This document shows positions 22,286 to 36,723 of a stretch of 64,000 nucleotides of DNA, piece by piece. Source of the stretch: Bradysia coprophila (lineage: Eukaryota > Arthropoda > Insecta > Diptera > Sciaridae). Each line of letters starts with the position of its first letter. Position 1 is the stretch's first letter. Below the pieces are notes generated by a model. The model was not told the DNA's origin, made no database searches, and saw only the letters and a list, made by a program, of their open reading frames with translations. The position numbers were made by a program, and so were the translations under genes. The DNA lies in NCBI RefSeq assembly GCF_014529535.1, contig NW_023503370.1:1570552-1634551 (forward strand). Reading direction: 5' to 3'.

Positions 22286-25200
22286 GTAAGTGAAATTATT
22301 GTTTGTTCTTTCAAATGTTTCCTTTTTGATTAAACGAAATTGAATTTAAAGCCAATTCCTGCAATCAAATTAGGGTTAGAACTACTGGTTTGGCGATAAA
22401 GTGAAATGAATGTGGAACATTAAGTAAATGTGACAAATTAATCTAAATCTCATTTTTCATTAAGATAAACTCCTTTTGTCGAGTCAACTAGTGTAATTTT
22501 ATCCATTTGCGAATCATGCCACATCGTGAAGAATATATGCGAACACTGTTCCACCCACGTCTATTACGCTTAATTTGATGAATGTGTAAAAAAAATCATA
22601 ATTTTTGGTGATGGACAATGTAAAGGATGGACACGCTGAGAAGAAAGTTAATATTAAAAACCGTCAGGGCCATTCTCAACAAACCTTCGTCGATTCGTCG
22701 TACCTTCTCTTTGCAAACATTTGCGTGACACTTCGTCTAAGTCTAAGTCATTTAAAGGTTTTGTGTGATTTCATTTTGATTATATTTGGGAATAAAAAAA
22801 TGGATGGGATTTAGAGATGATTAATGAAAAAAAAAAAAAAATCGTGATTCCTCTCTGTATCAGTATTTTGTCAGGTTTCACCGTCACAACGACAGGTTCT
22901 CATAAGTTCTAAAATAAGACCTGTTTTTTTTAGATTTAATGTTTAATGCACTTAAGAATTGTTGATATGGACACTAAATTTAGGTGCATGGGTACTGCAA
23001 GATTGTAATTGGAACTATTCAGAACGGAAAATAGTTTCTAATGCGGTTTATGTTTGTTTGGTGTAATAACCCTTTGGAAACATATTGCAACAAAATTATT
23101 AAATCTGTTACTTCTTTTGTTAACACAATATCTTTTACTTCATTTGTTTAACCATTTATTTTGCTATTTTGCTCAATGTGATTATAGGTAACCCTTATGC
23201 TCAGAACATCCTCGGATGTTTATTCACTAGTCATAATCCTCACTAAAACTTTAAAGAACTTCCTTGAATGGTAATCATTTTGCATTAAAAACAACATTGA
23301 TATGTCAGCAGACCTAAACTATCAAAGAAATTCTTTTGTTCAGAATTCCACAAATTTGATTCGATTCGTGGTCCGATGTCTTCGCAAAATTTAAATTAAC
23401 TTTTTTTATCATTCTTACCATAATTCAACTTTACTGTTCATAAAACTTACAAATCTGACATTCATAAAAAAAAGCTCGTAGGCATAGTTCAAGTATATAA
23501 ATTAAAGCACAACGCTAATACCAAATAATCTGTTTTCGGTCACATTACGCAACTAGAAAAAAAAATCAAGATATCGAACCAAAATCTTATATTGATGTGA
23601 TCGGAATTGATCATCAGAGTATTCATAAAAGTATAATTAAAAGTGTTTTTTTTTTAAATATTCTCTTCAAGAATTAATAATGAAGTAGCATGAAAACGCT
23701 TTTGTTTTCGATAAGTGTTTTCGTTTAAGAATTGTCAATTGCAATTGAGTGTGATTGTTGTGCGATGACTAGATAAGTTTAAGTATAATTGTGGTTTTAA
23801 GTTCTGCGAACAATTATTTTCGTTATTGCCAACGCTCCTTTGTTGTTACTAACGCTCATAACCGCTGTATTATTTAAATGAAACATAATGATCCACCTTC
23901 TCTTTGTTACTTAAATGATGGATTTAAGTCTCAGTATAGGAAGCAGTAACAAGTAGAACAAGAAGAATTTTTCCATTACTACCGTGCAGGACGAATTATT
24001 GGTAAATTGATATAGTAGTAGTATTTCAACTGCAGAAAGAGTTTAGCCTAAGAACGGTTTTTTAACTTAATTTAGTTCTAGTGTGTTAGTTATTTACATG
24101 GCGATGAACGAGATAGAAGGCGAAAGGAAAACTTAACAAAAACCTTTACTAATACTTGATTTGACTTAACTTAAAACTAAAGACTATAACTGACAGACTT
24201 AATTAAATAAACAAGAGGATTAACTGTGGAAGGTACATGAGGAAGTTTTCATGGCACCATTAAATGAGCGACTAACACGTTTACAACGAGATACAATAAA
24301 AACAGACCAGAGGCATTAGACTTATTAAACAGGCTGGAGATCATCGGATTTTCAGAAAACATTCAACTTGAAACAAATTTCTCCGTCTGAGCCCGAATTG
24401 AATCTTTAACAAAGCTCACACAAATGTCTTCGTGTAATTTCAAAATACAGCTTATTTGACACCAGCTTGAGGCACTCATTTTGAGCAAGTTGCAGCTACT
24501 TTAACAGAAATTTACCGAATATTTATTGAATTTATTGAAACGTTAATTCGGTAATTTTTTTTGTAAATTTCAGAGAATTTTGGTAGATTTCGGTAAATTC
24601 GGTAAATAAACTTACCAAAAATAAGCTCTGATACCGTGGAATAAAATCTATTTCAGTCCAATTTATGTTATTCATTCCAAATTCGATATCGACGTTACCA
24701 CACGTTCGCACACGTATCGTATTGTAGTTCTACTCTGGTGAAACTTGTGAAGTGGATTATTTGGATCGAAATTGTTGGATTCTTTCCCTGTAATTCCGTT
24801 TAAATTATTGTTCATTATCATAACTTAAAGTAACTAATTGCTGTATTTGTAAGAAGTGAAAAAAAATGAGTCTGCCGGGTCTGATTAGGGAATCATTTGA
24901 CTTAACAATGGTCTTTGTGTCATAATCTCGTTATAATTGTTTTATGCCAGTCATTTAATTACAGACTTATTTTAAAGTTTCATCTTTAAATAGTAAATAA
25001 CCATTTTTAAATAGTTGTCCATCATTTAAACGTTGTCCAACTGTTGCAACGGTTGCCATCACGCATATAATTTAAGTTAATGCCAATCTCTAACTACTTG
25101 TACAGAGAAGAAATTTCATAATTTCGTTTGACAATTATTTTTAAATTATTTTGTTGGTCATAAAACCGAATGAGTGTGTATGCCATACGCCACCATTACA

Positions 25201-28200
25201 TGACATCGACTTATATTTATTTGGACACATAAAAAATGAAATGAAAACGAAAAAAAAAATCAACCGGCCAACAACAACAAAAGAATGAAGAAATAACAAT
25301 GCGAAATAAAGATGTTTACACGCCATTAACTTTTGACTCGAAATTAAACAAAAATTCAGTTTCAATTCTTGACCTTAACATAAAGTTATGGCTTAACACA
25401 TACACATACATTTGAATTTGATATAATTATATTGACATTATTACGGCTCGATGCTGCGCGATGATTAAAAAAAATGTGTCCGAATGTTAGTTTTGTATAT
25501 AAATTTTTTGTAAAGAAAAGCCTGCGAATTTCGGTCTAATTTCATGCATATACAATTCACATCATTAACAACGGAAATGGATTTTAAAGTCCGAAACTCA
25601 CACACATCTAGAATTATATTCTAATTATGTGAAGAATTATTGTAGACAAGAAAAAAAAAACGAAAAACAAAAAAAAACGAAACCAAAAAAAGACGAAAAT
25701 TGAAAAATGTAGAAGTAGAATTTAGATTCAGGAAGGTGTAACGAAAAACAACGTTAAATCATATCAAAATTAATCATCTTCCGATTTATTCATGAGTTGT
25801 TTCTGCTAATGTTTTTAATATATTTCAAATGACTGAACGAACGAACAGTTTTTTTTTTTGGTTTGTTTAAATGGATTCATATTATGGCTGAAACATAACG
25901 TTTCTTAAAGACAGATCGCTAAAATATGCAAACGCATTTCGACATACGTGTGTCGTGTTTTAGTCAAAATTAAAAAAAAGCAGAAAAATGTTGACAAAAA
26001 AAAACTAGATCTGCAACGTCCTTGAATGTTTAACTGTTTTTAACGTCTTCCCTGAGTTAATAAATTCTAAATCTCACACGCATTTTTTTTTCAACTTAAT
26101 TGTTTTAACTACGAAATCGATAAAGTTGTAAGGTTATCAGGTGTTTTGTTTTATACACGAAGCCTGTTAGAAGGAAACGGAACCTATGACAATATTGTTT
26201 CTATTAATGAACTTAATTTTTAATTATTTTTTTTAAATTTTAAAATTCACAAATCAATAAATCAGTATATGACGTGAGGGCTTCTGCTTCCATGTAGTTT
26301 ATTGTTTACTAAATAACTATAAAGTTTAACAAATAAAAACATTTTGTTTATACGAAAAAACTTATTCAAAATAAAAGGCATATGGTTCGGGTAAGCTAGA
26401 GCACACGTCTTCTAGGAATGACGTCACAGCAATGAAAACTACTACTGTGTGATGTTAATTCGACATTATATCGACTTACTGTTTCTAGTAAATTTAGAGG
26501 TTAATTTAGAAACCTGACACTGAGGGTCAAAGGGTGATTCATGGTCTGGAAACAGAGAAACCTAACTTTAAATTTTTTTAATAGATTTAAACCGAAGTCC
26601 AAATTTATAATTTCAACCGTCTCACCTCAAAGCTATGCCTCAAGTCCAATGCAACGACGAAGAATTCATAGAAACCTAATCATATACATCTGTTCGATGG
26701 AAACACTTTACCTTATTTCATAATTTCACTTTCAAAGTAATTACACACAATCGGTCTGTGTGTACAAATTCTTAGAAACACCTAAGTGACATCCAGGTAC
26801 GCATAAAATCAAATCAATCAGCGACAGAAGTTTACCTTTAAAACGAGATTGTGGCCTAATTTAATTGGGTTCGAATGGCTCGTTGGAATTTGCAAATTAT
26901 CGAAATGCAATGTGTTCGAATTTTAAATACCGTTCGGTATCTCTGCTATCGGGGTAATTATTATTCGATTTGCATGAAAGCTGAATGGAGGTTTTATGTT
27001 GTAAATGTCTTAGATTAACAAAGAACAGGAGTGAGAATGGTGAACATGACTTGCATGACGACAAGCGTGCTAATATTCAAACGCATGTCTCGTATACCAC
27101 CTTATCAATAAAACGGAAAACGTAGAGCTTAATTTTAGCAACTGGTAATTCATCACATCAGCGGATGTTTCTCGATCATTTGTGCACCTGTGACCATTTG
27201 GATATGGCCAATAAAATTAGTTTTTATCGTTATTGTCAATCGACCAATTCATAACGAGCTCTCCTATCTCAGACACAATAAATTTGATTGAAATTTCCGA
27301 AGACGAATTAAAATCAAATATGTTTGGTATGCAAACCATCACCCGAAATTCAATATTATTTACATTGTGAATGTAAAAAATGTTCATAGATTGCTTCTAC
27401 TATGAAGTAGGTACACACTTAAATTTTCGTTCGATTGGTCAGCAAAATCGTTTCGGTATGAAAATATGAATTTAGATGACCAACACATGTTGCTTTATTA
27501 AATATATGGTCATTATAATTTCTATGAAATCAAATCGTTAAACAATGCATAACAGTACTAGACCTAGAGCCCATGTTCATTTCGATCCGTTGTCCATAAG
27601 ATGTCGACTTCTTCTGATTACTCGTGCCTGACAATTCGAAACGACCCAACATGTCTACGAAGTTTCTTCGTCGTGATCGCTTCATATTTCCTAACTGGCT
27701 GCAAACAACACGATCAACTTTTAGTAACACTATTGAGAGGTGACCTCACAATTGGCCGAGAAAGCACACCGGCTCTCGGTCTATACATAATCAATGCGAT
27801 GTACTTAATAAAAAAACTTAAACGTGGTGTCTTCGAGTCAAGTTCAAACGTGAAGAAGTTTTATTGTCAATTTGGCAATTAAATTTTTACAAAATAATCG
27901 GGGAAGCTACTTGATGGTCATATTAACATATTATAAAAATACGATGTTTGTCTGTTAGTGGGTCACGGTTTTATCGTCAAAATGGCGCTATAGAGTAAAG
28001 ATCGAAAAAGAACACTTTCTGTCTGTGTGTTCGGAAATAGTAATATTATAAGGGTCATACTTTGGGGAATCAGTTTTTCACATAAACGAATGAAAGGAGC
28101 GGGATTAAATGTCGGACAAAAAAGTGGTAATTATGGAAAATGCGGGTATGAAAAATAAACCAATGTCAAGAATCCAGTCCACTATCTTATATTGGTAATT

Positions 28201-29114
28201 AATTTTGTAGACACTGGCTTGTTTAAGGTGGCTTCACTACGTCAGTATAAGAACTAATTCACAAACTATTTCCTTTTATTTATAGTGTTTTTCTTGGTAG
28301 ATATAAATATTAGTCTCTAAAGCGCTAGATTCCAGCTCTTTCTTTTGTTAGTCTTGAAGACATAAAAAGGATTTTGAAAATAGGATATCATATTATCACC
28401 TGTTATCGATAACGACGACTTCAGGAATAAATGACAATTTCTGACTAATGCTATCTTTTATAGCAACAAGCATGCTTAAAAAAATTAAGTAAAAGATTTG
28501 AAGCCAATCTCTTGAGATTACTTAAATCAAATGAAGTAATAGATCCGAAAGTAATAATACTGATTGCTTCCCTGAAGTGATAGGTTTTAAGATTCTGACG
28601 CTGGAGATTTAAAGTTTTGAATCTGAATCTGAAGCAAGTATAGTAATTATTGCATCCATTCTTCTTAATATACTCGTGTATTGGATAGAAATAGCCTCAC
28701 TTTCAATTTTATCTATCAGACAGTACAACAAATTCAACAACACCGAGCAGCACACGCACTGTTGACAAAATTGATTACCATTTAAAAAAGAAGTAAAATT
28801 TATCATACCTGCGCCAATAAATTTTGGAAAATCAGCTCTTTCAACGAAATATTTTTATTATTCACCTTTTATTAGTTTTGGTATATTGTCATAAAATCTC
28901 TGCCGTGAGTGTATCAACTTAATGAAATAATACACTAGCTCAATTCCATAAATAGCAGGCATATTAATCTTGCTATCAGTAGTTCTAATTTAATAGCTAA
29001 GCAGAAACTGAATATAAATACAAAAAAAAAGTTCGTAAAATTATTCAAACCACGAAACTATATATTTTCTTTGATGTAAAATTTTAATTGGATTTTTTTT
29101 TTTATTTATTTAAG
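22286..29114. other. AT-rich stretch without recognisable genes
   Basis: Apart from the family D-like core at about 24490-24640 (GGTAAATTTCGG words), I see no element or coding sequence. It is plausibly the first intron of the desaturase gene. Confidence 0.4.
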
Positions 29115-29126
29115 CCTACACTAACA

Positions 29127-32100
29127 ATGGCACCCAATATCATCGGAAATTCGTTTATTTTAGCTGAAACAACAATCGAACCAAATAATGCAAATTCTGT
29201 ACGAATTTTATCAGCAAAAAACGACACAAGATTACACGAAATTCATAAGGTGCAACAATTTGAACAAATTGAAAAATTTGAACCGATTTCACATATTTAA
29301 CCTTTTCCAGACAAATCATTCAACAAAAGGACTTTTTAGCTTTAATAAGTCAGACATTGTATGGAGGAATGTCATCGCATTTTTATATTTACATATTGCC
29401 GCTTCGTATGCTGTGTATCTTTTAGCATCTGGACGGGCACAAATTCTCACATTTTGTATAGGTGAGTAAAAGGTTCGGATGTGGACCATGGCTTATATTT
29501 TTTTAATATTTTTATTTGATCCAAAAAATGATTATACGACATGCGTCGAAAATAAACCGTTCTTTTTATAAAAAGAATTAACCCTCCTACAGCTCAGCTG
29601 CAAGTATTGCTGCAGGTATTTGTCCTTTTTGTTAGATATAAAGAAAGTGGTAACGCCTTGAGCACTATCTTAGCCTTTTTTTTCTTGACTTGATTTGACT
29701 TGAACATTACAAATTGGTGCCTGTGCAAATACCCAGTAGAGCTTGAACGTGAGAACTTCCAACGATGCAACGGTGCCATATCATCGTTTAATGAACTCCC
29801 TTTTTGCCCCCCTAGATTACTGGTGTGCACACATCTTGCCGCCACTCGCTATGAGTTTGACTTATATGCCTTTGTACGAATACATTGACAACTAACAACA
29901 ACCACCGTCGATCGACTTGAAGTTGGACTATCTACACATTTTTAAGTTCAATGTCCGGTTACAGTTTTTTTTACCTCTACACTTCTGTCATTTACCATTA
30001 CCTGTCCATTACCATTACCTGTTACATTAAAGCGTCAATTCCGTTGATACCTTTCGTACTTGCATTGTCTCCATGAAGTCAATTAATTGGCAGTTGTACC
30101 GTTGATTTGAAAATTGCTACTACTAGATAATTATTCGGAATCAGAGTCTTCCGTGTCAGTATGTGAAATGTGCACGAATTTCATTGCATTTTGTTTGCGG
30201 CTATTGCTTTATTCTTGATTGTTAACTGTCAATTTTCATTCTAGCGCCTTTATAGGCGGAAATTCTGTTCAAGTGATGAATTCCAGGTGAAGCTCGGTCA
30301 ATCTGTCTTTTCATTTTTCTTAAAAATTCTTTGCATCTGACATCCTTTTCATTCAAAAAATATTCTAGTCCAGTTGGGGATCCATATAAGGGATTCTCAT
30401 CCTAAGTGACAGTGGGGAGATGAACCAACTGCTTGATAATAATAGCTGGTGCTCAAAAATTTTGCTTATACACAGAATGAAGCAGTTATCTATAACAAAC
30501 TTCTAACATAGTTTCGTGAATCTCAAGTCTTTTATCAAAACGGACCGAAAATTATTCGTAAATATCATACATAATTTCACCATTAAACATAGCGCGCAAG
30601 ATACTTCCGAGCCGTTCATATTATTATTTAATAAAAATTAGGCGATTTTGTTTGAATTTTTAATTTATTTTCACGGATCAAAAATGTTCGCGACCGCACT
30701 CCTTCACAGCGTACTTCCGATTTAATTTTATAGGTTTGTTCCAAATAGCTGTAAACACGAACTTTGACAACCCGAACCACGATGATTTGATCCATAGTAA
30801 CGTCGCCCACGAGATGATTCATACAAATATGGCAACGTGGCCTACGTGATTTACACACAAATATTATTGAGGTTATGGTTCTATGGATCAAATTTGACAA
30901 TTCATACAGCCTTGGAACAAACCTATATCGATAAAAAATTGAAAATCTTGACCATTCTAAGGTTTTTATTTTGAAGGACTAGACTTTGAGTAGCGAAATA
31001 AGCGGTCAAATTTAGAGGCATACTGTAGAACAAGTTTTTGCTTAAAATTAATGATTAATGAAAAAGTAATCTCTCAACACATTAACAAAGTTCCAGGCAG
31101 GAAAATCTCGGGTAAATTATGTAACAATTAAATAAGATAATTGAAGAAAAACAAGAATTAGCCTTTTCCCTTTTGTGTGGAAGTTTTTTTTACTTTGAAC
31201 GAAATTGTGCACCTTTACCGTTATTATTTGTTTGTATTGAATCGAACGAGATAAAACCAATGAAAAATGTAAACAAATACCAATTTTGTACTTTCGTTCA
31301 TTGCGTCGAAAACCGTACTTTTCAGGTTCCAAGCACCTTAACATGTAAAAATAAAAAGTCACGTTTTTGTGTGTTAAGGCTACGCCCCGGATCAACAAAA
31401 TCCATCTTTTTTTTTCCTTTTTTGAGCAGATGCAGAGCAATCGAAATGTTTAAACTGTCAACTGCCAGAAATTTTCGCTACTTAAGAGGCATCGATGCTT
31501 AGCTAAAATTGTAGCCTACATTGGTGTCGGGGAATCTCGCACACGCGATCATAGTATGCGTCCTTTTACGACATGTAACGAAAAGTCATGACTGTGCGAG
31601 ATTCACCACTTGGAGGTGAATCCCGCACACCATGAATTTGTGTGGTGTGCGAGATTACCCTACCCCACAAATGCGTGTATCGTATTTCATTTTTGATGGT
31701 ATCTGAAAAATGTACGTCCGCAAAACCGACCACGAATGTGTTATCTTTAAATAGAAAATAGAAATAACAAAACTGCTCTGTTTTCTCAGAGCTTGTCAAA
31801 AAGGATTCTATTAAAAAGTTGTTTTTTTTTCTTCAAAGTTTAACTAACATCAATTTGTTCATTTAAAAGCGAAAAAAAGACTGCAAGGTGCAACCAGTAA
31901 AAAAACGATCTTTTCAAAAACAAATATTTACAATAAATAAAAATCATCAACTCTACTACGTCCCAGAGTCCCCAAAATGCAGCTAGAGTTTTTCCGTTGA
32001 ATTGATAAGATATTATCAAAAGTAAACTAAAATTCAGTATTTAAAAACCGCCCAAATGTATACTTTTCAGCAAGCATCGATGCCTCTTAATCATTAACAG

Positions 32101-34563
32101 CGTGTATTACCACCATATCACTGAAAAATAGTTATTTATGCTACCGTGTGATAAATGCTTTTTCGGCATTAGATGTATAGATTGTAACTCGAAGCCGAGT
32201 GTGACAATAAAACGTCGTGTGCATAAAAAATCAGTCATCACTAGGTGGTATAATAGTTATTTATGCAATCTAGATGCAAAGTACTTTTGAATATTATGAT
32301 GCTGAGTGGCATAAATAACTATTTTGGTCCCCTTAACAATGTGCGAAGAAGCGATTACTTTAAGAAACCCCTTCGCCTGAGTCCATGCGTACATATGTTC
32401 ACAGATCGGTTTATATAAATAGCATCATATAACAAATTATGAATTTGAATCGGTCGTTTAAACTGCACATTGATGCAAATATATATATGTACAGAGTGCA
32501 CTTACCTCAACTCTTCAAACTGTTATTTAAATTGAAGTGTAGATAAATAATTATAAAAGAAGTGAATTCCGCTGCTTGTTGCCGGTAAATAAACAAATTA
32601 AAATTAAAAATGCACAGTCGCAATTAATGAGTTAACTGAATGAATGAATGAATGAATGAATTGCGTTCGATTTTTTTTTTCTTCTTTTATTTCTTCAATT
32701 TAAATGAATGATACAAAAATAAAACATAAACTTCAAGTGATTTATCCCATAATCATGCATGCTACTTGAACTTAACAGTTCATTGAATATTTTTCCATTC
32801 AGTCTACGTGATAAAATTAACTATACTTTGAAGCCACTTCGTTGTACTTACTCATTAGTCGACATCGACCTTGACAAATTGCAAGGGAATAACAATGGTG
32901 ATAAAATTTTTGTTCTTTCATTTCGTAGCGTATATATATGGTGCCCTAGGAGGTTTTGGAATAACAGCAGGTGCTCACAGGCTATGGGCGCATAAGGCAT
33001 ACAAAGCAAAATGGCAACTTCGACTTATTCTGATGATTTTCAATACTATTTCGTTTCAAAATAGTATCTTCGAATGGGTTAGAGATCACAGGTAATTCCA
33101 AACAAAACTTTAAATATTGAGGCTTAAAGTGAGATCTACCGTCACAGAGATTAAATGTGACTCAATTCCGACAACCGGTAATCTTTCAACCAGCCGGTAA
33201 CACAGGAGTCACCGGTAGTATGGACTATATCTTATTGATGTCTTAAAAGACTATATTTTCCCAGATGGCATTTTAAGACAACTTTTTTCAATCATTCACG
33301 TCTAATACGACCAACTTTCTCGATGTCGTCAATTAGTCTTCTAATGCCACGTTAGACCTCCATTCTTTGGTTCGTATGAAACAACTTAACAGGTTGGATG
33401 ACCCATTTACACGTTTTTGATTTTAACTTAACTAGAATATCGTGTCCCAGTTCTATGATAAACGTATCTGTAAATTCTTGTTCTGCTTTCGCAAGTGACT
33501 GACCCAACTGACTCACAGTATTCAATTGAAAATGTATCATTAAATCATTTCTTTACTGTTGATGCTAAAACACCTACACACATTTTCGCCCAAACAGAGT
33601 GCATCACAAGTTCTGTGACAGTGATGCTGACCCACATAACGTACAACGAGGTTTCTTCTTTTCACACATGGGTTGGCTGTTGCTGAAGAAGCATCCCGAC
33701 GTTAAATCGAAAGGAGCCTCAATCGATATGAACGATTTGAAGCAGGACGAAATTGTTATGTTTCAACGGCGGTAAGTTTTATCAACATTGGTTTTAACTG
33801 AATGAAAAGTGATTCGTTAATGCATTTTTCTTTACCGACCACAAACAGACATTATCTGAAGATAATGCCGATTTTCTGCTTTGTCATTCCAACGTTGATT
33901 CCAATGTATGTGCTGAACGAATCCTTATCGGGGTCATTTTATGTGGGCGCAATTTTACGATACGTAATAACATTACATTCGACGTGGTTGGTGAATAGTG
34001 CCGCTCATATGTGGGGCATGCGACCATACGATAAGTTAGTTGGTTTTTTTGAACTTATCCTTTTTTATTTTCTGGCAACATGTACCTTGAAAATCCCAAT
34101 TATTTCTCAGAAACATTAGGTCGGCGAATAACATTTTTGTGTCGTTGGTTTCGTACGGCGAAGGCTGGCACAATTACCATCACGTATTTCCGTGGGACTA
34201 TAAAACGGCTGAGCTGGGCGACTACCGATACAACTTTTCAACCGCATTCATTGATTTCTTCGCGAAAATCGGTAAGCGAAACTGACACAGCTAATACACA
34301 ACTGAATCAGTAGTTGATCCCCTTATTTTTTCGAACTAGGTTGGGCGTACGAACTGAAAACCGTCTCGGACGATATGATTCGAAAACGAGCTGCACGAAC
34401 CGGCGATGGATCGAACAAGTACAGTCGATGCATTAGGAATGGTGTTGTAAAGAAGGAGGACCTGGAACATCATGATGACGACAGTATGGTCTGGGGATGG
34501 GACGATAAAGATATGAATGACGAAGACAAAGAGGATGCACTTATTATTAAGAAGACCGAATAA
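29127..34563 (+). CDS. Acyl-CoA delta-9-type desaturase
   Basis: Membrane di-iron enzyme of the endoplasmic reticulum that puts a cis double bond into fatty acyl-CoA; in insects it feeds membrane lipids and cuticular hydrocarbons or pheromones. Seven coding exons: 29127-29249, 29311-29461, 32929-33091, 33598-33771, 33849-34034, 34111-34271, 34340-34563. All are GT-AG with consistent phases and encode 393 residues. The three histidine boxes are complete: HRLWAH (108-113), HRVHH (145-149) and HNYHH (286-290). FGITAGAHRLWAHKAYKA, SDADPHN and WLVNSAAH are typical desat1-like blocks, and hydrophobic pairs flank the boxes. The C-terminal 60 residues are acidic. The stop codon is embedded in an AATAAA signal (34559-34564). 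Substrate and which fly paralogue it equals cannot be told from sequence alone. Confidence 0.95.
30733..30923. mobile_element. Short MITE with GGTTTGTTCCAA ends
   Basis: A 191-bp element. The left end GGTTTGTTCCAA and right end TTGGAACAAACC are perfect inverted repeats, flanked by TATA on both sides, fitting a TA-duplicating (Tc1/mariner-like) family. Confidence 0.7.
31486..32086. mobile_element. TTAA-flanked non-autonomous element (piggyBac-like target)
   Basis: A 601-bp element beginning GAGGCATCGATGCTT and ending AAGCATCGATGCCTC, a perfect 15-bp inverted pair. It lies between two TTAA tetranucleotides (31482-31485 and 32087-32090), the target duplication of piggyBac elements. It has an internal hairpin around GTGCGAGATTCACC (31590-31665) and no transposase. 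The ends do not start with the CCY typical of many piggyBac families, so the superfamily is inferred from the TTAA alone. Confidence 0.65.
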
Positions 34564-35555
34564 ATTTGTAATGAAATTGATGCAATGTTGTGTTTTTATT
34601 TGAATATGGAGGTTTTTGTTGATGCGATGGGACTGCTTCGTTTAATGCAAGATGTACAGTTTTCTAAAGATCTTTTTTATTAGCTTAGCATTTCATACAT
34701 TTCTATCGATCAAGATGTTAGGGTGATCCACATCAGCCATTCCATGTTGCAAGCTTTTAAGCTTTAGTTGAAATGAACTGGAACATCGCTAAAAATACAG
34801 ATAAAAATATGAGTGTCGGTCTTTTCACATACATTAGAAAATGTATAACATAGTGCTAAATTCAAAGATCGACACAGCGACTCAGTTTTGTGGATTAAGC
34901 AGAGAAAACTGAGAAAATGAATTGGTCATTTGCATAACTAGAGACGCAAAATCGAAAAGTCAGGTCTCTTTTCGTATACAGTCACACACAAAAGTGCCAT
35001 CGCGTTATCAATCTCTTATTTGATTAATCCACTTTATCCAATATTCCAATATTGTGGAACGCATAAGAATTTGTGGAACATAGTTACGGGCCTGACACTA
35101 TTCACGCTATTCCTCATTTTTTAAATGCTGCTATTCATAGAGTGCCCAGTCCAGCCCGTGAACATAGTGGAATAAATAAAAGATTGATTATACGGCGACA
35201 CTCTCAGGTGTTCATGACTGCAGTTGTGTTGATACGAGTTGGAGCCGAGGTCAATAATTACAATAAGAGGTGACTTTTTATTTTCATCGCGACTCATGTC
35301 AAGGACTATAACGAATAACCATGCTAAGGCCACCGAAAGAAGTGCCGCTTTTGATACAAAACAACGCACTGCAAGCATTAGTGATCGTAGTGACAGCTGT
35401 CAAATTATAGAGTACTATTTGTCAGAATTTTTTTTCCATATTTTTTACAGTGCCAGAGTTTGTATGATGTATCTAGGTGTCTAGTATCAGTACTCTATTC
35501 AGCGTACCATTTATGCTTGAAGTGTGTTGCGAAAATAAAAATTAGAAAATCTAAC
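34564..35555. other. Intergenic between desaturase and Osiris-family gene
   Basis: Convergent gene ends face each other here. The only structure I see is the family B copy at 35362-35529 and, near 35220-35275, a diverged relative of the short hairpin repeat found at 38764 and 40920. Confidence 0.5.
35362..35529. repeat. Family B inverted-repeat element, uninterrupted copy
   Basis: A 168-bp copy with inverted ends CAACGCACTGCAAGCAT and ATGCTTGAAGTGTGTTG and an internal GACAGCTGTCAAAT. It lies just 27 bp from the stop codon of the Osiris-family gene, so it may be in that gene's 3' UTR. Confidence 0.7.
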
Positions 35556-36723
35556 TTACATATCTCTGTGATATCCTGCATAGTATTGTGACGACTTGTC
35601 AGTTGCGAACGTAGTACTTTTGGCTGCATACATAATTGCCGCCATCAGTGCGCCATTGTTCAGAATACCCGAAGCTATCGTTGCCATTTTCAGTGCGGGT
35701 AGTAAAAATGGAAGGACAGTTCCCATCAGTACAGCTGGCAATACCATGGCTGGTAGACCGAATTGAACTAAATATTCGTACGGTTTTGTACGCCTTGCCC
35801 GTCCATATCTTGTCACTTCATTCGACTTTGGTAATAATGCTGTTGAATGTAAATTTAATTGATTCTATGGTAAGTGTGACCAAAAAGTAAAATTAAATTT
35901 TTGTGAAAGTTCCAAGTTTCATCTTTTTAAGGTGGCACGCTTATAGCCAGTATAAAGATTAGATCTGTTACTTCATTTGTAAAAAGTAGCACTTGATGTT
36001 TAACACAAAATTTTTTACTTCACTATATAAGATGATGTTACCCGGAATTCATTGCTTATTTTTGTCATTGTTATCGGTAACAAATGATTGCGAGTGTATC
36101 GGATCATACATTGGACGTGATAGTGACATCAACAAGTGCAACGACAACGTTAGTGGGATTGGGTGTGGTGAGTGAGGAATTATTAATTAATTATTCAAAG
36201 AAAAATGTCTGCAATACGTACCTTTCTTTAAAGACAAATTGATCGTATTTTCTGCGCTCGGCACAACTTTAACGGTCACACCAGGAATGAAATGAAGTTT
36301 GATCTCTCGGTTTTTGAAGAAATTTTGAAAACTTCTCAACAATCGATCATTTATTTCCGTTTCACTCATCTGCACATAATGTTTGTCGAATAAATTGTCT
36401 CTGATATCCTTTGGATTCGTTAGCAATTGATTGATAAAATCGGCTGTGATATTACCACTGTTCACATTCAATGTATTCCGTTCCATTCGTTGTAATACGA
36501 AAATTTTCATGCATTTCAATATGTTTAACTGTTGCATACATTGGAAAATTTGAATCGGAATGGACGCCTTAACATATGCCACCGAATCGTCATTTCGTTG
36601 TTCGGTGGAAATGATGTTTGTGTCTTGAACACTTAATTTATCGATAAGTTTTGAATTGATGCGATGACAAAACGAAGCCGTTGTCATATATGAAATAAGC
36701 AGCACGTATACAATGAATTTCAT
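35556..36723 (-). CDS. Osiris-family (DUF1676) secreted/endosomal membrane protein
   Basis: Osiris proteins are insect-specific, usually clustered, expressed during cuticle formation and linked to endosomal trafficking of cuticle cargo. Two exons, 36723-36222 and 35839-35556, with a 382-bp intron; 261 residues. There is an N-terminal signal peptide (MKFIVYVLLISYMTTASFC). Two cysteines in FQCMQQLNILKC form the family's two-Cys region. A long helical middle follows, then the hydrophobic DUF1676 segment (AMVLPAVLMGTVLPFLLPA then KMATIASGILNN) and a Tyr-containing tail (YYAGYH), the usual order. It is intact and close to the family's length. Which numbered Osiris gene it corresponds to cannot be decided here. 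Confidence 0.88.

Larger units (their letters stand above)
29462..32928 (+). other. Desaturase intron holding two non-autonomous elements
   Basis: This 3467-bp intron carries a 191-bp element with 12-bp inverted ends (30733-30923) and a TTAA-flanked element (31486-32086). Between 32125 and 32320 the word AATAGTTATTTATGC recurs in both orientations, suggesting a further short repeat. I see no coding sequence in it. Confidence 0.7.
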
